A stretch of 64,000 nucleotides of DNA from Zonotrichia leucophrys gambelii (Eukaryota; Chordata; Aves; Passeriformes; Passerellidae): contig NC_088172.1 of NCBI RefSeq assembly GCF_028769735.1, positions 90,928,951-90,992,950 on the forward strand, read 5' to 3'. How positions within the stretch are numbered: the first letter of the stretch is position 1; every line of letters begins with the position of its first letter. The notes under the pieces are model-generated. The model had not been told where the DNA came from. It made no database searches and saw only the letters and a list, made by a program, of their open reading frames with translations. Below, in pieces: positions 32,115 to 60,900 of the stretch. The position numbers and the translations under genes were made by a program.

Positions 32115-35100
32115 AAGCAGGGTTTGTTCAGCCAGATGCTCTCCAAAGCTGCAAACGTGTCTTTGTCCCCTCCCAACAGGACAGGAAACAGTCCATGGCC
32201 CCAAACTTGAATACCTTTAAGTTTGATCTATGTACTACAGGAGCCTGATCCTGCTGGCATCTGGGCAGGCTCCAAGGAGCAAACAGACTCTGCAGGAGGG
32301 ATACAGAGAAGGCAAACTGAACAAAACATGAGGAAGTTTGCTTCTGCTTCAACACCGACCACTAGGAAAACACTTTTTTATTAGAGGCACCACATCATAA
32401 GAATACTCTGAGCACATAAAATGCCTTTAGTTACAGCCAAGAAAGATTGCTTTAAAAACATTGCTTTACTGCTGCTTTGTTGATCATGATCATCTTAAAA
32501 GGTCCAGACCAATCCTCTAATGCTGCTACAGAGGTATCTCCATCAGAAATCCAGAAACCACAGAAAACTCAGGAAATTACATCAATGCACATCAGTGAAG
32601 GCCCTGGCCTGTCCTCTTTGCAGCATTCCTTCTGATTCTAAAAAAAGCTACAATCCAAACCAGTTAATATCTAGAGTATTTTTTATGGTTAAGCACAACT
32701 TTTCCTGTGGGAATGTAATCTGGGGGATTCAGATATTGTAAACAGTTCCTTGAGAGAAGAGTTCCCTTAGTAATTTCCTTCTGCAACATGTAACTGCAAT
32801 TAAGTTGCACGCACATGCCATACGCAGTTTAGTTTCAATTACTAAATACATGCTTGGCAAGGAAGAGCATTGCTTTCTCAGTGTTGTTTTACCAGAAGGA
32901 GCAAGTGAAAACTATCCTAAGGAACATCCAAGACCAAATTTCTTGGTCTCTGTGGCTTAAAACCACACCGTTAACTTTGCATTACAACAGAGCTGGCTCA
33001 AAATCCATTTCCTCATACTGGTTCCTGTTGGTAGCCCTGCTTGCCTTGCAAGCAATATCTGTGGCCTTGGGAGACAAGTATAAATGTTTATTGAGCAAGA
33101 TTTTACATAAAAGCTGTGGGCCAGCTGAAATGTCCACAGTCCTCACCTCCTGCTGGCACCAAGATCTCAGGTTAAATCCAAATGAGATTTCACAACTGTT
33201 AAGGATGATGCATCTGCTGACACTGACATATAATTTGGTAAGTAACCACCCTGTGAACTCTTGAATGAAAGATTTTTTCCCCTCTCCTATTAAAATCTCT
33301 GTACAGAGTCAAATATATTTATAAGCCCTCAGATGTGGATTCTTTTAAGGAGGTGATAGCTGTTAGCTAACAATGAACCTGGCTTAGGGACTGAGTCTGC
33401 TCCTAACCAGCTTGGCAACTCTTCATGTGACTCAAGAGAGAGTTCTTTCACCTTTTTCTGTATTCATTCACTTGTACAGATGTGAACTGATGCCTGCTGG
33501 TCACAAATGCCTGTAAGGACCCCATGCAGAGAATGAATTCTGTGTTAACATTAACTTCCCAAGACAGTGCTCAGATGTGAAGACCTTCGTGAGCCAAATA
33601 AGGCTCTGGATCACTTATTGTCAGAGTTGAAATATTCAGGGGCAACTGTCTCAATGTGTTGCCCAAAGTCCGGAAGAAGTTTTAGATCATTTGTCAAAAG
33701 ATCCGTGTTCCTCCTGCCAGAAAACTGAAGCAGCAAGTGAGCATGGCTTTCCTCAATATGCTCCCACAGATAACAAGTTGGTCTTTGTCCTTGGAGAATA
33801 ATGGTCTCCATGCATTTCTCTGAGGAGCATTTGTCCTAGCTATCCTGCAAGGAGGAATGTGGGTCAATCCCTGATGCAGAACTGCACTGCTGTTCCTCTG
33901 GTCATGGCCAGCAGCCAGCAGCAGCTTACCAGAGCTCCATGCTGGCCCTCTGCATGCTGCCTTGTTGCATTTCAGACACTTCAGCACTCCTGCCTCTCCT
34001 GCAAACCCCACCAAGCACATTTGCATTGTCTCTGCTACGTGCCAGACAAATGCCTCCAACCTCTCTGATCCTGTCCATATCAAAATGCCAAGGAAAAGAT
34101 GCTTCTGTATCCTCTTGCTTACCCTGTGCCTCTGCAGCCTTCCAGCTCTTCCTTCTTTTTCTCCACCTTTGTCACCCATACTGACAACAAGACAACTTGT
34201 TCTTTGAGTTGAAAAGCTCTTTCTCCCACTGAAACTAGTCAGGAACTAAGCTGTCAAGACTCCCAATTTAGATGTTGAATCCATGGTGATGTCTGTTAAT
34301 TTACCTGAGCCTAAGCTTTCATGGTATGTCAGGTGGAGATGGAAGGAGGCAGACAGAAGAGGGCACTGTGTTGTCCTTGACTAAGTCACATCCCCTTTCT
34401 GAACTGCAGCTCACACTGACACCAGCTCTTCCCAAACTAGCCCAGCAAATGCATCCACCTGATCTCTTTTCCATCAGTCATTCCTTCTCTAGCACAACGC
34501 AACTCTGCATAATTTCATTACTTGATTCCTTTAAAATTTTTGAAAAGTTCATTATTCTTCAAGATTTACTGCTCTGTGTCTTAGGAGTGCTTTCCAAATA
34601 TTGCAACTCACTATCTTCCACACTAGGGCCTGTGAGAGACATCTAAGTATCTGAAAACCTAATTTACAGAAAAGGAAGCACAGGTATAGGACTTATGCAA
34701 CCTGCCTAATTCTGTGCTGTTCATCTGTCACCAGATCAGTCACTACAGGCAGCTCTGTCATTATGAACTGCCCAGGCTCTGTTAAAATCAGTGAAGATGT
34801 AACAATTTTTCTTTGGTGAGAGTTTGTATTTTGGTCTTTTGACTTGGTTCCTGAGGCCCACTGCTCACTGCCTGTGGGAGGGTCAGGATTAAAAAATTAT
34901 CATTTCCAACAGATGATGCTTTACAGTGGCTGCAGAAATGCTCTGTGCTAGCAAAGGACCAGAGTGAAGATTTGGCCCAGACTGTTGACCAATGCTGCAA
35001 ATCTTTGCAGAAGAGGTGCTGATTTTGGCCTTTTTGCAAGCTCTTGAGGACACAGCCTACAAAATATGGCTGGGTGGTCAGTCACAGAGATGACAGGGAC

Positions 35101-36021
35101 TTTGACTTGACTGAAAGAGGAACTGTGTTAACACCTCAGATTTCATTGTTCTTGCTGCAAAATAAGGAGGAACCACAGGAGAACAGGAATGGTGACACTG
35201 GGTCAGGTCCATATCTGGCACTGGTCACAGCAAATGCCCAGGGAAGAGTATGGGAGCAGAGGAAGCACCAGGAAAGCCTGCCCCTCACAGCCTCCCCCCA
35301 GTCTCTCACCACCTCAGGGCCACTGCCTCCTCAGGGCTGCCCAGCAAAGACAAAGCAGAGATTGTTTCACCAACCCATGTGGTGCTTTGGCTGGCTCCAC
35401 ATCTCTGTTCTATCTGTCACATCTGTCACATCCTGGCAGGGGAAGCGCTGGGATTGGCTCTGGTCTGTTCTCAACACAAAAGCCATCCTGATTGCAGAGA
35501 CATCCCCAGCAAGGGTTGAAGGGGTTTGCAATTACCCAGTCTTGTAGAGCAATTACCAACACCAAGACTCAGCTAAAGCCCAATTCTTTGGAATACAAGA
35601 TCTTTACTGAAAATACCCTACAAGCAGTCAAGTCCTGGCATCTTCCACTGCTCACTGAAGTTTTTCAGGCATCTACAGCCACATCTCACAGCACAGAACA
35701 AGCACCTTTCTCAATATGAGAGACAGAGACTGCTTGGCACTCTCAGAGCAACTCAATTACCAAGGCTCACAAACCCCTGCTGAGTCCAGAACAGGAGCAA
35801 GGCAGAATGCAAACTGGAGCCCTCAAAACTCTGTCCACTCTCCCCTTTATTCCTGAGCCACTGAAACATAAAAAGAACATATGGTATCCCAGGAAACAGG
35901 ACGAGATCAGGCAGTGATAAATAAAGAATGGAGTGAAAAGTCAGTCCTAGAGAAGAAATAAAAGATGGTGCAAAATGGTCAAAGAAACTTCCCTGAAAAA
36001 AAAGGCTTGCAGACTCTTCAA

Positions 36022-36125
36022 TATTTCATAGAAACCACTGAGTTGGAAGGGACCCATGAGGATCATCGAGGCCAACTCCTGGCCTTGCACAGGACACCTC
36101 AAGAAACACACCATGTAATTTCCAT
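36022..36125 (-). mobile_element. CR1 LINE 3'-end fragment
   Basis: TTCATAGAAACCACTGAGTT and the following GGAAGGGACCCATGAGGATC are reverse complements of the avian CR1 3' end. The fragment is truncated after about 100 bp with no ORF, so it is an old dead copy. Confidence 0.85.
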
Positions 36126-37548
36126 AACTTTCTCTCAAAAAGCAATTCCTGTCCTAGAGGGTAGGACATGAGCTGAGGAGAGAACTTGTACCTCCCAGAA
36201 AAAAAACAAAACAACAAAAAACAATAGAAAATAGTGTTTTCTGAAAATAGTGCTTTCAATATGGAATTTATTTCCTCTTAAAAAAAAAAAAGCAACTGAC
36301 TAAAGGTTTCCAATTTACAGTTATGCCATGAGGACAGAAATATATGTCCAGACAAGAGACACTGGAGTTAAGTACCACACTGGCACCAGATTAGTGGAGT
36401 GCCTGGGTGAAGCAGAGCAGAGCAGAGCAGGTTCCCACTGGCTGCACCCACAAGGCTCCTGAGCACCTTGTCAGCTTACAGCCTCCTGGAACAGGAAGGT
36501 CAAGAACAGCATCTCAAATGGACATCCCCCAACTGCCCTTTCATTTTTCTCCCAGCAGCCTGAAGACCCTGACCACTTGGAGCAAATGCCGAGTCTTCTA
36601 TCTCATCAGGCTTACCACCAGGATCCACATCATTACAGTGGCAGTTGTTGGAATGCATCACATTTTTTACAGTCTCAGAGAGTGCAGTAATGGATCTTTC
36701 ATATTCCTACCTTAAGAAAACAATCCAGGAAGAGAGTTCTAGAATGCATCACGGCTATTGTGAGGAATGGGAACATCACAGAAAAACAAGAAATGTAAAT
36801 TTTGACACAAATGATTAAAAAAATGACCAAGAAGATGTTCTGACAAGCAGTAATTATCCAGCACTACTGCTTCCATCCCTCTTGTTGTGCACAAACAACA
36901 AAAGACCTGGCACATTTTTAAGTCTAAAGTAAGGCTTCTGTAAGACTACAGATTTCTGGCAGGTTAAGGGCTGAATACTCATGGTTCATATAAATCTTAT
37001 GATACCTGTCTCCAAGAAAATTAATATCAGATTTCCTTGATTAAATTCCTGCTATGAGAATGATTTGACCTCCTTAAATCCAACTGCTCTAACAAGCTTT
37101 ACATGGGACTAGACATTCACATCCATGTAAAATAGGGCAACCCATAGTGGGGACTGGGAGAGGTGTTCAGTGAAGACTGAACTTCTGCACTGCTATTGGA
37201 AAATACTAATACTGGGGGATTTGCTTCAATCCTCAGTTTCCTGGGATGCCCTGTCAGGAACAATGTGCCACAGCCCATGGCACACTGCCACAAGGATGAA
37301 GCAAGCTCCAGCTGCAGCACCATAGGGAAGAAGGATCATATGGCAAAGCAGTGCCTTGCAAGGAAGCCCAGCCTTTGGGTTTGCCCGGGGCAGTACTTCT
37401 TCCTGTGGGCAACAACATCTTCAGGGTGAAAAAAATTAAAATTGTCATTTCTTCTCTGAAATGGTGCTGTGATGCTTCAAGAATTGTCAGGTTAGTAGTG
37501 CCCTCATGTGCTGATGCTAGCTCCATGTGTCACAGTGAGAGAGAGCAG

Positions 37549-38012
37549 CACAGAACCACAGAATGTTAAAGGGTTGGAAAGGACCTTATAGATCATCCAG
37601 TCAGAATCCCCCTGACATGTGCAGGGACAGCTCCCACTAGACCAGGTTACTCAAGGCCTTATCCGGCCTGGATATTTGAACACTGTCAGTGTTGGGGCAT
37701 CTACAACCTCCCCGGGCAACCTGTTCCAGTATCTCACTAAATTTCATCTCTTTCAGCTTGTATCCATTGGTCCTTGTGCTACCACTCAGTTCCTGACAAA
37801 GCCCCTCTCTGGCCTCCCTGTAGGCCCCCTTCAGATTCTGGAAGGTTGCAATGCAACCTTCTCTCCTCTGGGCAGAACAACTTTGGCAGCCTGTCACTGC
37901 AGTGCTCCCATCCTCTCTGTGGCCCTCATCCGGACTTGCTCCAACAGCTCCATGTCCTTCTTGTGTTGGGAACACCAGAACTGTACACAGCATTCCAGGG
38001 ATCTCACAAAAG
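37549..38012 (-). mobile_element. CR1 LINE 3'-end fragment, ~460 bp
   Basis: Reading left to right, AAAGGGTTGGAAAGGACCTT, GGGCAACCTGTTCCAGTATC, CATCCGGACTTGCTCCAACA and TGTGTTGGGAACACCAGAAC match successive blocks of the reverse complement of the CR1 3' end. It is diverged, 5'-truncated and carries no reverse transcriptase. Confidence 0.9.
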
Positions 38013-38019
38013 CACAGGA

Positions 38020-40200
38020 GCTAAACATCTGATGAGGGATAAAATTAAACTACAGAACCAGCCCACAGGAGACAGTCAAGATTTTCAGCTTCCTTGAGAC
38101 ATCAATATACTACTTTAAAATTGAAGTATTTGGGGTTCTGGTGCACTCAGATATTTCAAAGAGATACTTAGACCTAAAAATGTGCTTTTGGTTTCCTGAG
38201 TTGAAAGGAGTTGGGATGATTCTAACAGGAAGAAATGCAAAGTTGATCTGCTGGGCAAAAGACATCCCTACAGAACTGTGTTTGTCTCCTTTCATTTTGA
38301 AGGTGAGCCAAGGAATGACCAAATTTTGTGGACATGGTTACAAATAAATTGGTTAAGAAGAAACTCCACCTGCAGTTTCCCAGAGGGCTGACTAATCCTT
38401 TCCTGCTTGGATTGTCTGCATGGCTGCAGTGCCTGGATTAACCAGCCAGTCATGACACACTCACGGTGCTCTCCCTCAGGGGTGGCCACATCTCACTCTG
38501 AGTGTCCTCCTGCAAAATCCATTGTGTCCCTCTACCAGGAGGGATGCTTTGCAAAGGAAGGCAGCTGCTGCTATGGAAGTGGAGCTGCCTCTTCCTAGTG
38601 CTGGTATCTTTCCAAGATAGATTCCACTGAGTCAAGAAAGCAGAAAGTAAAAGGGAGACTTTAGCATTACATTATATCAAAGCTAAGTGTAAATATATAT
38701 TGCTGAATTAACAGTGTGGAGATGGACAGTATGTAATCTCTTGCTGCAGTAGCCAAGGGAAAACATCACAAGTCCAGGCAAATCTTGACATGTGTAGTTA
38801 TAATTTTCTAACTATTAGCATCCAAAGAGCCAAGATAAAGCAACAGGATCTTTGTAATGAATTTGCCAGACTTTGTTCAGGTTTGGGATGTAAATTCAGG
38901 AAGGACAAAGTAAAGGCAAAAAGGAGGAGTAAGAATCCAGAAGCATTTTGCTGAGCTTCGAGCAAAGGTTACCACCTGCCATGAAAGCATTATCCTGGCC
39001 CAGCACCACCCAGAATTACTACAAGTAAACTGCTGCCAGAAAAACATTTATGGCAGGACCAAACTCCTAGCAAGAACAGGTAGCCAGCTCTCACACAGAG
39101 ATCACTGGGGTTATAAACTCACCTCTTCCCCTTTCAAGCCAAGACTCAGAGTTGCCTGTCATCAGTTCTCACATGATGTGTGTTCAGAATTTTTCTTCCC
39201 CTATTCAATTTTGCTGAAAGAGAGCATGACTAAAGTTGTTTTGATTGACCCATTAAATAAACATGAGTAGGACAGGGCATGCTAACAGAGAATCATGTGT
39301 GTTTTCATGAAGGGAACCGACTTTTGGATTTATGGATGTTGTCAAAGGCAAGCCTCTTTCAGACATACTAATGCTGGAACAGACTCTACATTTTTTTCAG
39401 CTCCAAAGGGATTACTTTAACAAAATTTGCTCTTCTTCTGGATTTTTTCCTTAACAGCTTGGTTAGAAGAAAGGAGGAAACCAATCCTTGATCTGCATGA
39501 AGATCTCCTCTGTTTGGTCCCACAGTTTGGGAGTTACTAAACAAGGAAAGCTGCTATGAGCTGCAAGGTAGAGAGAGAATGAAACAAGTCCCTATAAGCT
39601 ATTAATTTAGGTATGAAACAAAAAAAATTAAAAATAGAAAACAGCTAGTTTTAAGGACATATTTAAGGTTTTTAATGGATCGGAGAACATGAAGGAAGGG
39701 GAGTGGGAGAAAAATGTTGCTTCATATCATGGCTGTAATAGTTGGTAAGTGTTTCCAGGCTGGAAAACAAATTTAAGCAACATTTTCACCCACTCTGGAG
39801 TTTTTAGACTGCTACTCCATTCAAACAGCAGCAAAATTTTTTCCCTACAATAAGCACATACTGGGTTTGTCTACCTCCCTATCTTCAACCCATCTGAGCC
39901 TTCACTAATGGAAGTCTTGTTACACCAGAAGCCTCGATGGCAGTGCTCACGTACATGTACACAAGTGTGCAGCGCAACACGCATACATGTACACACATAA
40001 ACTATCAAAATACTATTATAAAGCGAGTGTTCCTCCTCAACACCCCTCCTCTGCCCACCCCACCTCCCTCCCCTTCCCCAGGCCAGCATATTTCAAAGCA
40101 GACTGGAACGGAGCACTTCCAAGAGCCACCCAGCCCCAGGTCGCACTGCAAAGGTCTGGGTGCGTTGCCAAGTCCCTGGGCTGCCTCGAGGACTGGTCTC
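38020..40200 (-). other. SLC1A4: Probable SLC1A4 3' UTR and adjoining intergenic sequence
   Basis: No exon was recognised. On the minus strand the nearest poly(A)-like hexamer after the SLC1A4 stop is ATTAAA at 39676-39671. The next canonical AATAAA I see is at 36272-36267. The 3' end is therefore unresolved, and the CR1 copies at 36.0 and 37.5 kb could lie within a long 3' UTR. Confidence 0.4.
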
Positions 40201-40204
40201 GAGT

Positions 40205-54958
<14,754 letters not shown>

Positions 54959-57900
54959 CTGTAAAAGACAAACAAGAAAATGAAATATGTCATGGAGAAC
55001 TTCTAAATAAATGCACCAATGTGTATTACTCTCAGACAGAATGGCTTTTTCAAAGGCAAGCACATTGGCACTGGTGAAGTGTGTAGCACAGAAGATTCTC
55101 CAGCAGTATGGAGCTTGCTTGGCTGACATGAGAGAGGTGACAGGTGCTTGCTGCCACACCTCACCTTGTGGGCAGGGCCACAGAGGCAATCACACACAAT
55201 GCTGGCTTTACACACCCACTGCCCAGTGGCTACGGAAACTGGTTCAGCCACACCACCTGCAGCACCAGCTTATGGCCTCCAGTGTCAGGCAGGATTCTAA
55301 CATTGCTCATGTGATTACTCTTCACTCACAGCATCAACATGAAGGACAATCCAATCAGCAAAATCCACTTACGAGAATGGCTTAACCCTTCAACACAGCA
55401 AGGCCAGCTTCCCTGATCACCAAGGCAGAGCACAACAACATCACAGGCCAGACCTCTCTGCAAGGACTTAGACAACACAGGTGGAAAGTACAGGCAACTC
55501 CTATGGAACATCTGAATCCAGCAGTGCCTTCACACAGAAATGCCAATCTAGCATCAGGTTAGTGCAGAGAGGACAGCATGCAAAGTGATGTACACTCTTT
55601 CTGACCATCCAGTATGTATCTGCATACAGGAAATCAAAATCATGAACTGGACCAAGCAGGGCATTCTTCCAAGCTTCTTGTGGTATCTTATAGTTGGTTT
55701 TAATGCTCCAATTCCTTTCTCACCTTAGGGGAAAGAGCACGTGTTCCCCCTAGCCAAATGACAGCTCTTGGTTTTCTGTGTCAGAAAGGGAAACAGGAAT
55801 AAAAGCTGATCTCTGGGGTCATGGCAGGACCACAGCTGGAAAGGGCAGGAACATGTTGGGTATCAGCTGAAAGTACTGCCAGCAGAAGGCATCACAGAGG
55901 CACTTATGGTGCCTTACCTGGGTAAGGAAACACAAGACCTTACCCAGTGCCAGTTAACTGTGGTAAAAAGCATTTGGACAGCTGCTCCCCATCCTTTGCT
56001 CTTTGTGCTGCTCTGAGGAAGCTGCAGCTCCCTCCAGGCTGTGCCCTGCTAACTTCCCCCCATTTTTGCCACAGTTACCCAGGCAAACATTAAACCAGGC
56101 TGTGGTCATTCCATGAACGGCACGGAACGCGCAAATCCAAACCAGAGCAAGAAAAGGAGCAGCAGAGTCAAATCTTTGAAAGCAAGAGGGAGATTAAAAT
56201 GTGGCCCAGATAAGGACTTTGGCCTTTGCATGGCTCCATTCTCCTGCCACACAGGGAGTTTTCCCACAGCCTTGACAGCAACTGTAAAGGACATGGAACT
56301 TTGTCAAGCACCTGTCTGCTGTGAAATACCTCAGCCTCTCTCTCTCTGATGCACCACAAGTGTATTAGGAGGATTGCTGCAAGAATAATTTGTCTTCTGG
56401 AGTCTACATTCCACCAAGCATGAAGGGAAGAGCAACTTTTTCTTCTCATAAGCTGACCTTGCAGCTGTCTGTCTGAAAGCAGGAGAGCTCCCCCTCACTC
56501 AGCAAAGACACTCAAGAACTGGCCAAATAAGATCAATGGAACAGCTAACATGCATCACTTCTTGCACAGCTGGAACTCTCTGGTGGATAAAAACCTTCAG
56601 TAAAGTAAAAGCAAACTTGCTTTTATCAGGAGTAAAATATCACGTATACAAATGGGCTCATGCTGTTGGGAAAAGAAAGATATTTCTTTTCAGCTTTTCA
56701 TAGCAGGATGATTATTTTTCTTCAAAAAAGAACTGACTGGACTTTGAAGAAGCAAAGAGATGAAAAAAGACTGAAAATCAACCAAAAATCAATTCTTTCT
56801 TTTTTCTTTAAATCAGCTTTTCCATCCTGATGAAAACAAAACCAAAGGAAACAATACTAAAGCCTAAACAACATGGTTCTCCAATGTTTAAATGTGGCCA
56901 GGAAACCAAACCCTCCATAATTTGCACAGTATGTCAGGCATGGGCCTCAGTAACTAAACATTAACTTATCTCCAAGCATATACTTAAAGCACACAGTGAA
57001 GTGATGCCAGCAACCCTGTTACAGCAAGGCAAGGGGCAGGTTCTTACTTCAAGTGTGAACAGTGCTAAAAAATAACCTAGAGTAGACACTTTGCTTTATT
57101 CCTCCAGCACCAGTCGCAGGACTTGACAATTTGCCAAGTAAAAAATTTTGATCTTAAGCAGCTCATAAGGAGTTTTATGTTCTGTTCAATCCAACTTCTA
57201 AGTACACCTGACTGCAAAATACCAAAACCACATAAAATAAAAACAGCTCCTCTGTTTCAAATCCCAAAACTTAAGAACAAAATGTGTCGGCTCATAAAAA
57301 GCAATCTACAAATAAATGGCTTATCTTGGAGGCACGAGGTCTGCACAGACTACACTTATTGCTCACCTAAGATCAGCCAGCTTGTGAACTAAATTAAACT
57401 TTAATTACAGGTGGGTCAGATCACAAGTTCTTACCTTTGGATGGATTTGTGCAAGAACACCACTGCAGTGCCTGAAAAACGGGGCAAGATGCTGCGTGCC
57501 TTGGGGGAGAGATAAAAGCTGGCTGGTGACCTGCCTGGGCCCATCATGGACTTACTTGTGCCTGCAGGGTTTGCTCCTCATGCCCTGGTAAGGTGAAGCT
57601 CACCCATCACAGAAACCCAGACACAGCTCTGTCCCTGTGAGCAGAGGAGCTGCATGGGGAAGTGTGGACATCCCTCCTGCGAGGGTGAACCAACAAACAG
57701 GAAAGCTGATGAACTGGGTAATTGGGCATGCAAATGAAATTTGGGTGTCTGCCAGTTGTTTTTTCTGTGAGGACCAAAGGTTTAGAAGGTTTTTGTGCTT
57801 TGAAAGCCTGTAGCAAATGTGAACATGGAGTTTAGGGAAATCACCCTGGCTGTATGGCGGGATTGTTGACTGTTTCTCATGGCCCCATCCCCATGCCCTG

Positions 57901-60900
57901 TGCCAGAGAACACGGTCGTCTTTCTGAAGCAGATGTGGATTATCACAAGAACACGGTGCTGGCCAGACCTGGGTCTGGGAGATAAGGAGCCCAGCACAGC
58001 AGTGTGGGATCAGACAGCCTTGGCCCCAGATGCAGGGAGACAAAACTTGCTGCACGTGGCAGGAACCAGACAGGCCAATAACACACCATGGCAGGGGGAC
58101 AGACGTGCTGCTGTACCCCCCGTGCTCCCCTGCTGCCAGCACCTCGCTCCACACACACACACAGACCCCAAATCCTTTGTGCCAGAAAAGTGAGGCACAG
58201 ACAGGCTTCACTCCCCTCACCAAGCACCAGGCAGGAAAGGCTCTCTCTGTCTGCTGCAAGTTGTGCAGACAGCCCCAAAAAAGCCGTATCAGAAATCCAT
58301 CTGACAGCTGCCAAGAGGGACAGCTGTGTCCTGGGGCTGAAGCAACAGCTGGGCTGAGCCAAGAAACCTCCATGTAACTGCACAACACAGGGTGAGAAAG
58401 CATTCTTCTCAGATCCTCTTAAAACAGGAACAAGAAAGTAGTAGCACCAAGGGCAGATGTTAAGTGTGTATTTCCTGCTTGAATACTGTGCTCATCACAC
58501 CATCTCCCTGTGCACAGCTGGATAAATGCACCTTTCTTCCCGTGAAAAGCTGCTCCCACCAGTCAGAAATGGACCATTACTCCCCAAAAAGATCCCACTG
58601 TACTTCTGCTGTAATAGAAATCTTTAGTTTAGCTGCAACATCCATTCTTGGGAATCCCAGACAACTAAGGGAATCTGGAGCTGGCAAATGGAGAAAAGGA
58701 GGGCTGTAACTCTCCTCCTTCTCCATTTTGATATTATGGTCAAATTGCTCTCTTCCTTACAGGCCTGTATCTTTCCACCAGAGGGATGAGGATTACACAG
58801 GAACTCCTCCATTGTATGTGTAAGGGATTATTATTAACAACTGTTTCTAAATGATTCGTTTGCTAGAGCTCTGCAAACAACTTTGCCCTGGCAGCAAAAG
58901 CATGAAGGGAAATCCAGGCAAATGGAATGAAACCCTAAAATACTATGCATTCCTCTCACATTGCTTCTTACAAAAAGGTTCCACTTCTGAGGCCAAAAAC
59001 CTTGGTGTTGAAAAACATACTTTTTTGAGGAAGTCTACAAAAAAATAGTCTGTGTTGGTCATCTCCAGTTTTCAGGTTTTTTTTTTCAATGGTACGAATC
59101 CACTTGCAGCAACTTTATTGCCATTTGTGGCAAAATGCCAGAGCCCAGGTCAAATTCCTCCAGAACCTCTGCTTATTTTCTGTCCCAAGATTTTCCTTCA
59201 ACATCACACAGCAATTTTCTTCATCTGCTTTTTGATATGTGGATGCACAACACATGCCCTGTACATACTCATATCTGTGAGTGTGTGCATTTGTTTTAAC
59301 ACAGAGAAACTTGAAAATGTGTTTACTTATAGCAGATATTTGACACATTTTTTGTCTTAATGGTCCAATCTCTATTTTTGATGCTTGCAAAATAAAACAT
59401 AACTGGGGGGAGTCAGTTGTAAAAGGCAACAAATGAAGGAGCAGAAATGTTCAGAGGCTTACTAAAAAAACCCTACCAGAGAGTGCAGGCACATGAATGA
59501 AAACAGAGTTCTTCCTACAGAACTCATTCCAGACTCAGAAAGTGACACAAGCAAGGTGGGACAGTTATCTTCACTTTAAGAACCAGCCATCAGCTTCAAA
59601 CCCAGAGGTCAGCCTGTCTCCTGGGCTAACTGCAGCCACTGCCTGGACACTTTTTATTCTATTTATGAATTCACAGGTGGCATCTCCCCCTCCCCTCTAA
59701 CAGTCACATTTTACTGTCTTTCCACACTGGGATTTCAGAGATGGCTTTCACGGCTGCTGGTTTGGGGTGACTCACTGGGAAGAGCAAGGCTACAAGGAAC
59801 AAGTGCTACTGGAGCAGCTGGTGCCCAGGAGAGGGTCACTGCCACTCTGGCCACCTGCTCTGCAGCCCAGCCAGCAAAACACAACTGATGCTTCTCCCTG
59901 TGCTCGTGTCTGCCTTCCCTGCGGCTCTGAAGACACCTGGAGCAAAGGAGGAGCTGCTGTGGGTGCTCCCTTTGGCAGTTTGGCTGGTAACATCTGGCAG
60001 ACAGACAGAAAGGGCACTGAGAAGCAATAAAATTTAAACAGCTTTTGCACTTGCTTGGCAAACTGGGAAACCCTGACCTTACTGCTTGGGGCAGACGTGT
60101 GGACCTCTGTGCACTCTCCCTATTAAAAAAAAGGGATTACCTCCTTCCCTTCCCAGATTCTTACAGCTAGGGTTGGATTAAAAACAGAATTTCCTTCTCC
60201 AAAGCCAATTTCACAGTTGCAAAACATGTTTTCATCCCAAAATTGGGCAAAGAAAGCCTGTTTCAGATCCTTTTTTCCACTAAAAAAAATTTGTAAAATA
60301 CTCTGTTGAAATGTTCCTTTTTTTGATGAGTGAGATTCTCTACTTAAGTCCTTTGTATAAAATGACAGCAAAACATTGACCTCACTGAAATGAAATGCCA
60401 CAATCACCCACCATGGAAATTTTGTCAGGATCAATAGGTTCCTGTGAAACTGTTCAATTTTGTTGAATCAGCAAATAGAAATCAGAGCTAGAACAAAACT
60501 CTGACCTTACTGAAACATTCAGCCGTGACAATTGCCCATCAAAAGTGTTAACAGATCAATAGATTCTTGCAAAACACTTGATCCTGCTGTTCCAGCTGCT
60601 TTCCAGCAAGCTGCAGGTGGGCTGTGTGAGCAGGTGGATGGAGTCCCATCCTTGGGACTCCTCTCCCTGGTTACATGCAGGGCACAAGCACAGCCAAGCT
60701 GGCTCTCCCCAGTGTCACCTTCTCAGGTGGGGGCTGAGCCCCAGAGCCCACCACATCCCAGCCAGCCCCTTCCTCCAGCTGCCAACCACTTCACAAGCAA
60801 GCTCACAAGCTCTCTTTATTCTCTATTGCTTTATCTTCTCCACCAAATGCACGAGTAAGAGAAAACCCCAGAAATTCTAAAATTTCCCTTCACTTAGGGA

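Larger units (their letters stand above)
25250..36000. other. Intergenic region between CEP68 and SLC1A4, no gene recognised
   Basis: About 11 kb without a recognisable exon chain. It contains a 265-codon minus-strand ORF (25484-26281) of unknown meaning, a 19-bp tandem duplication at 27278-27325, a long hairpin at 28414-28466 and a short CA tract near 31423-31440. No mobile element was recognised in this part. Confidence 0.6.
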
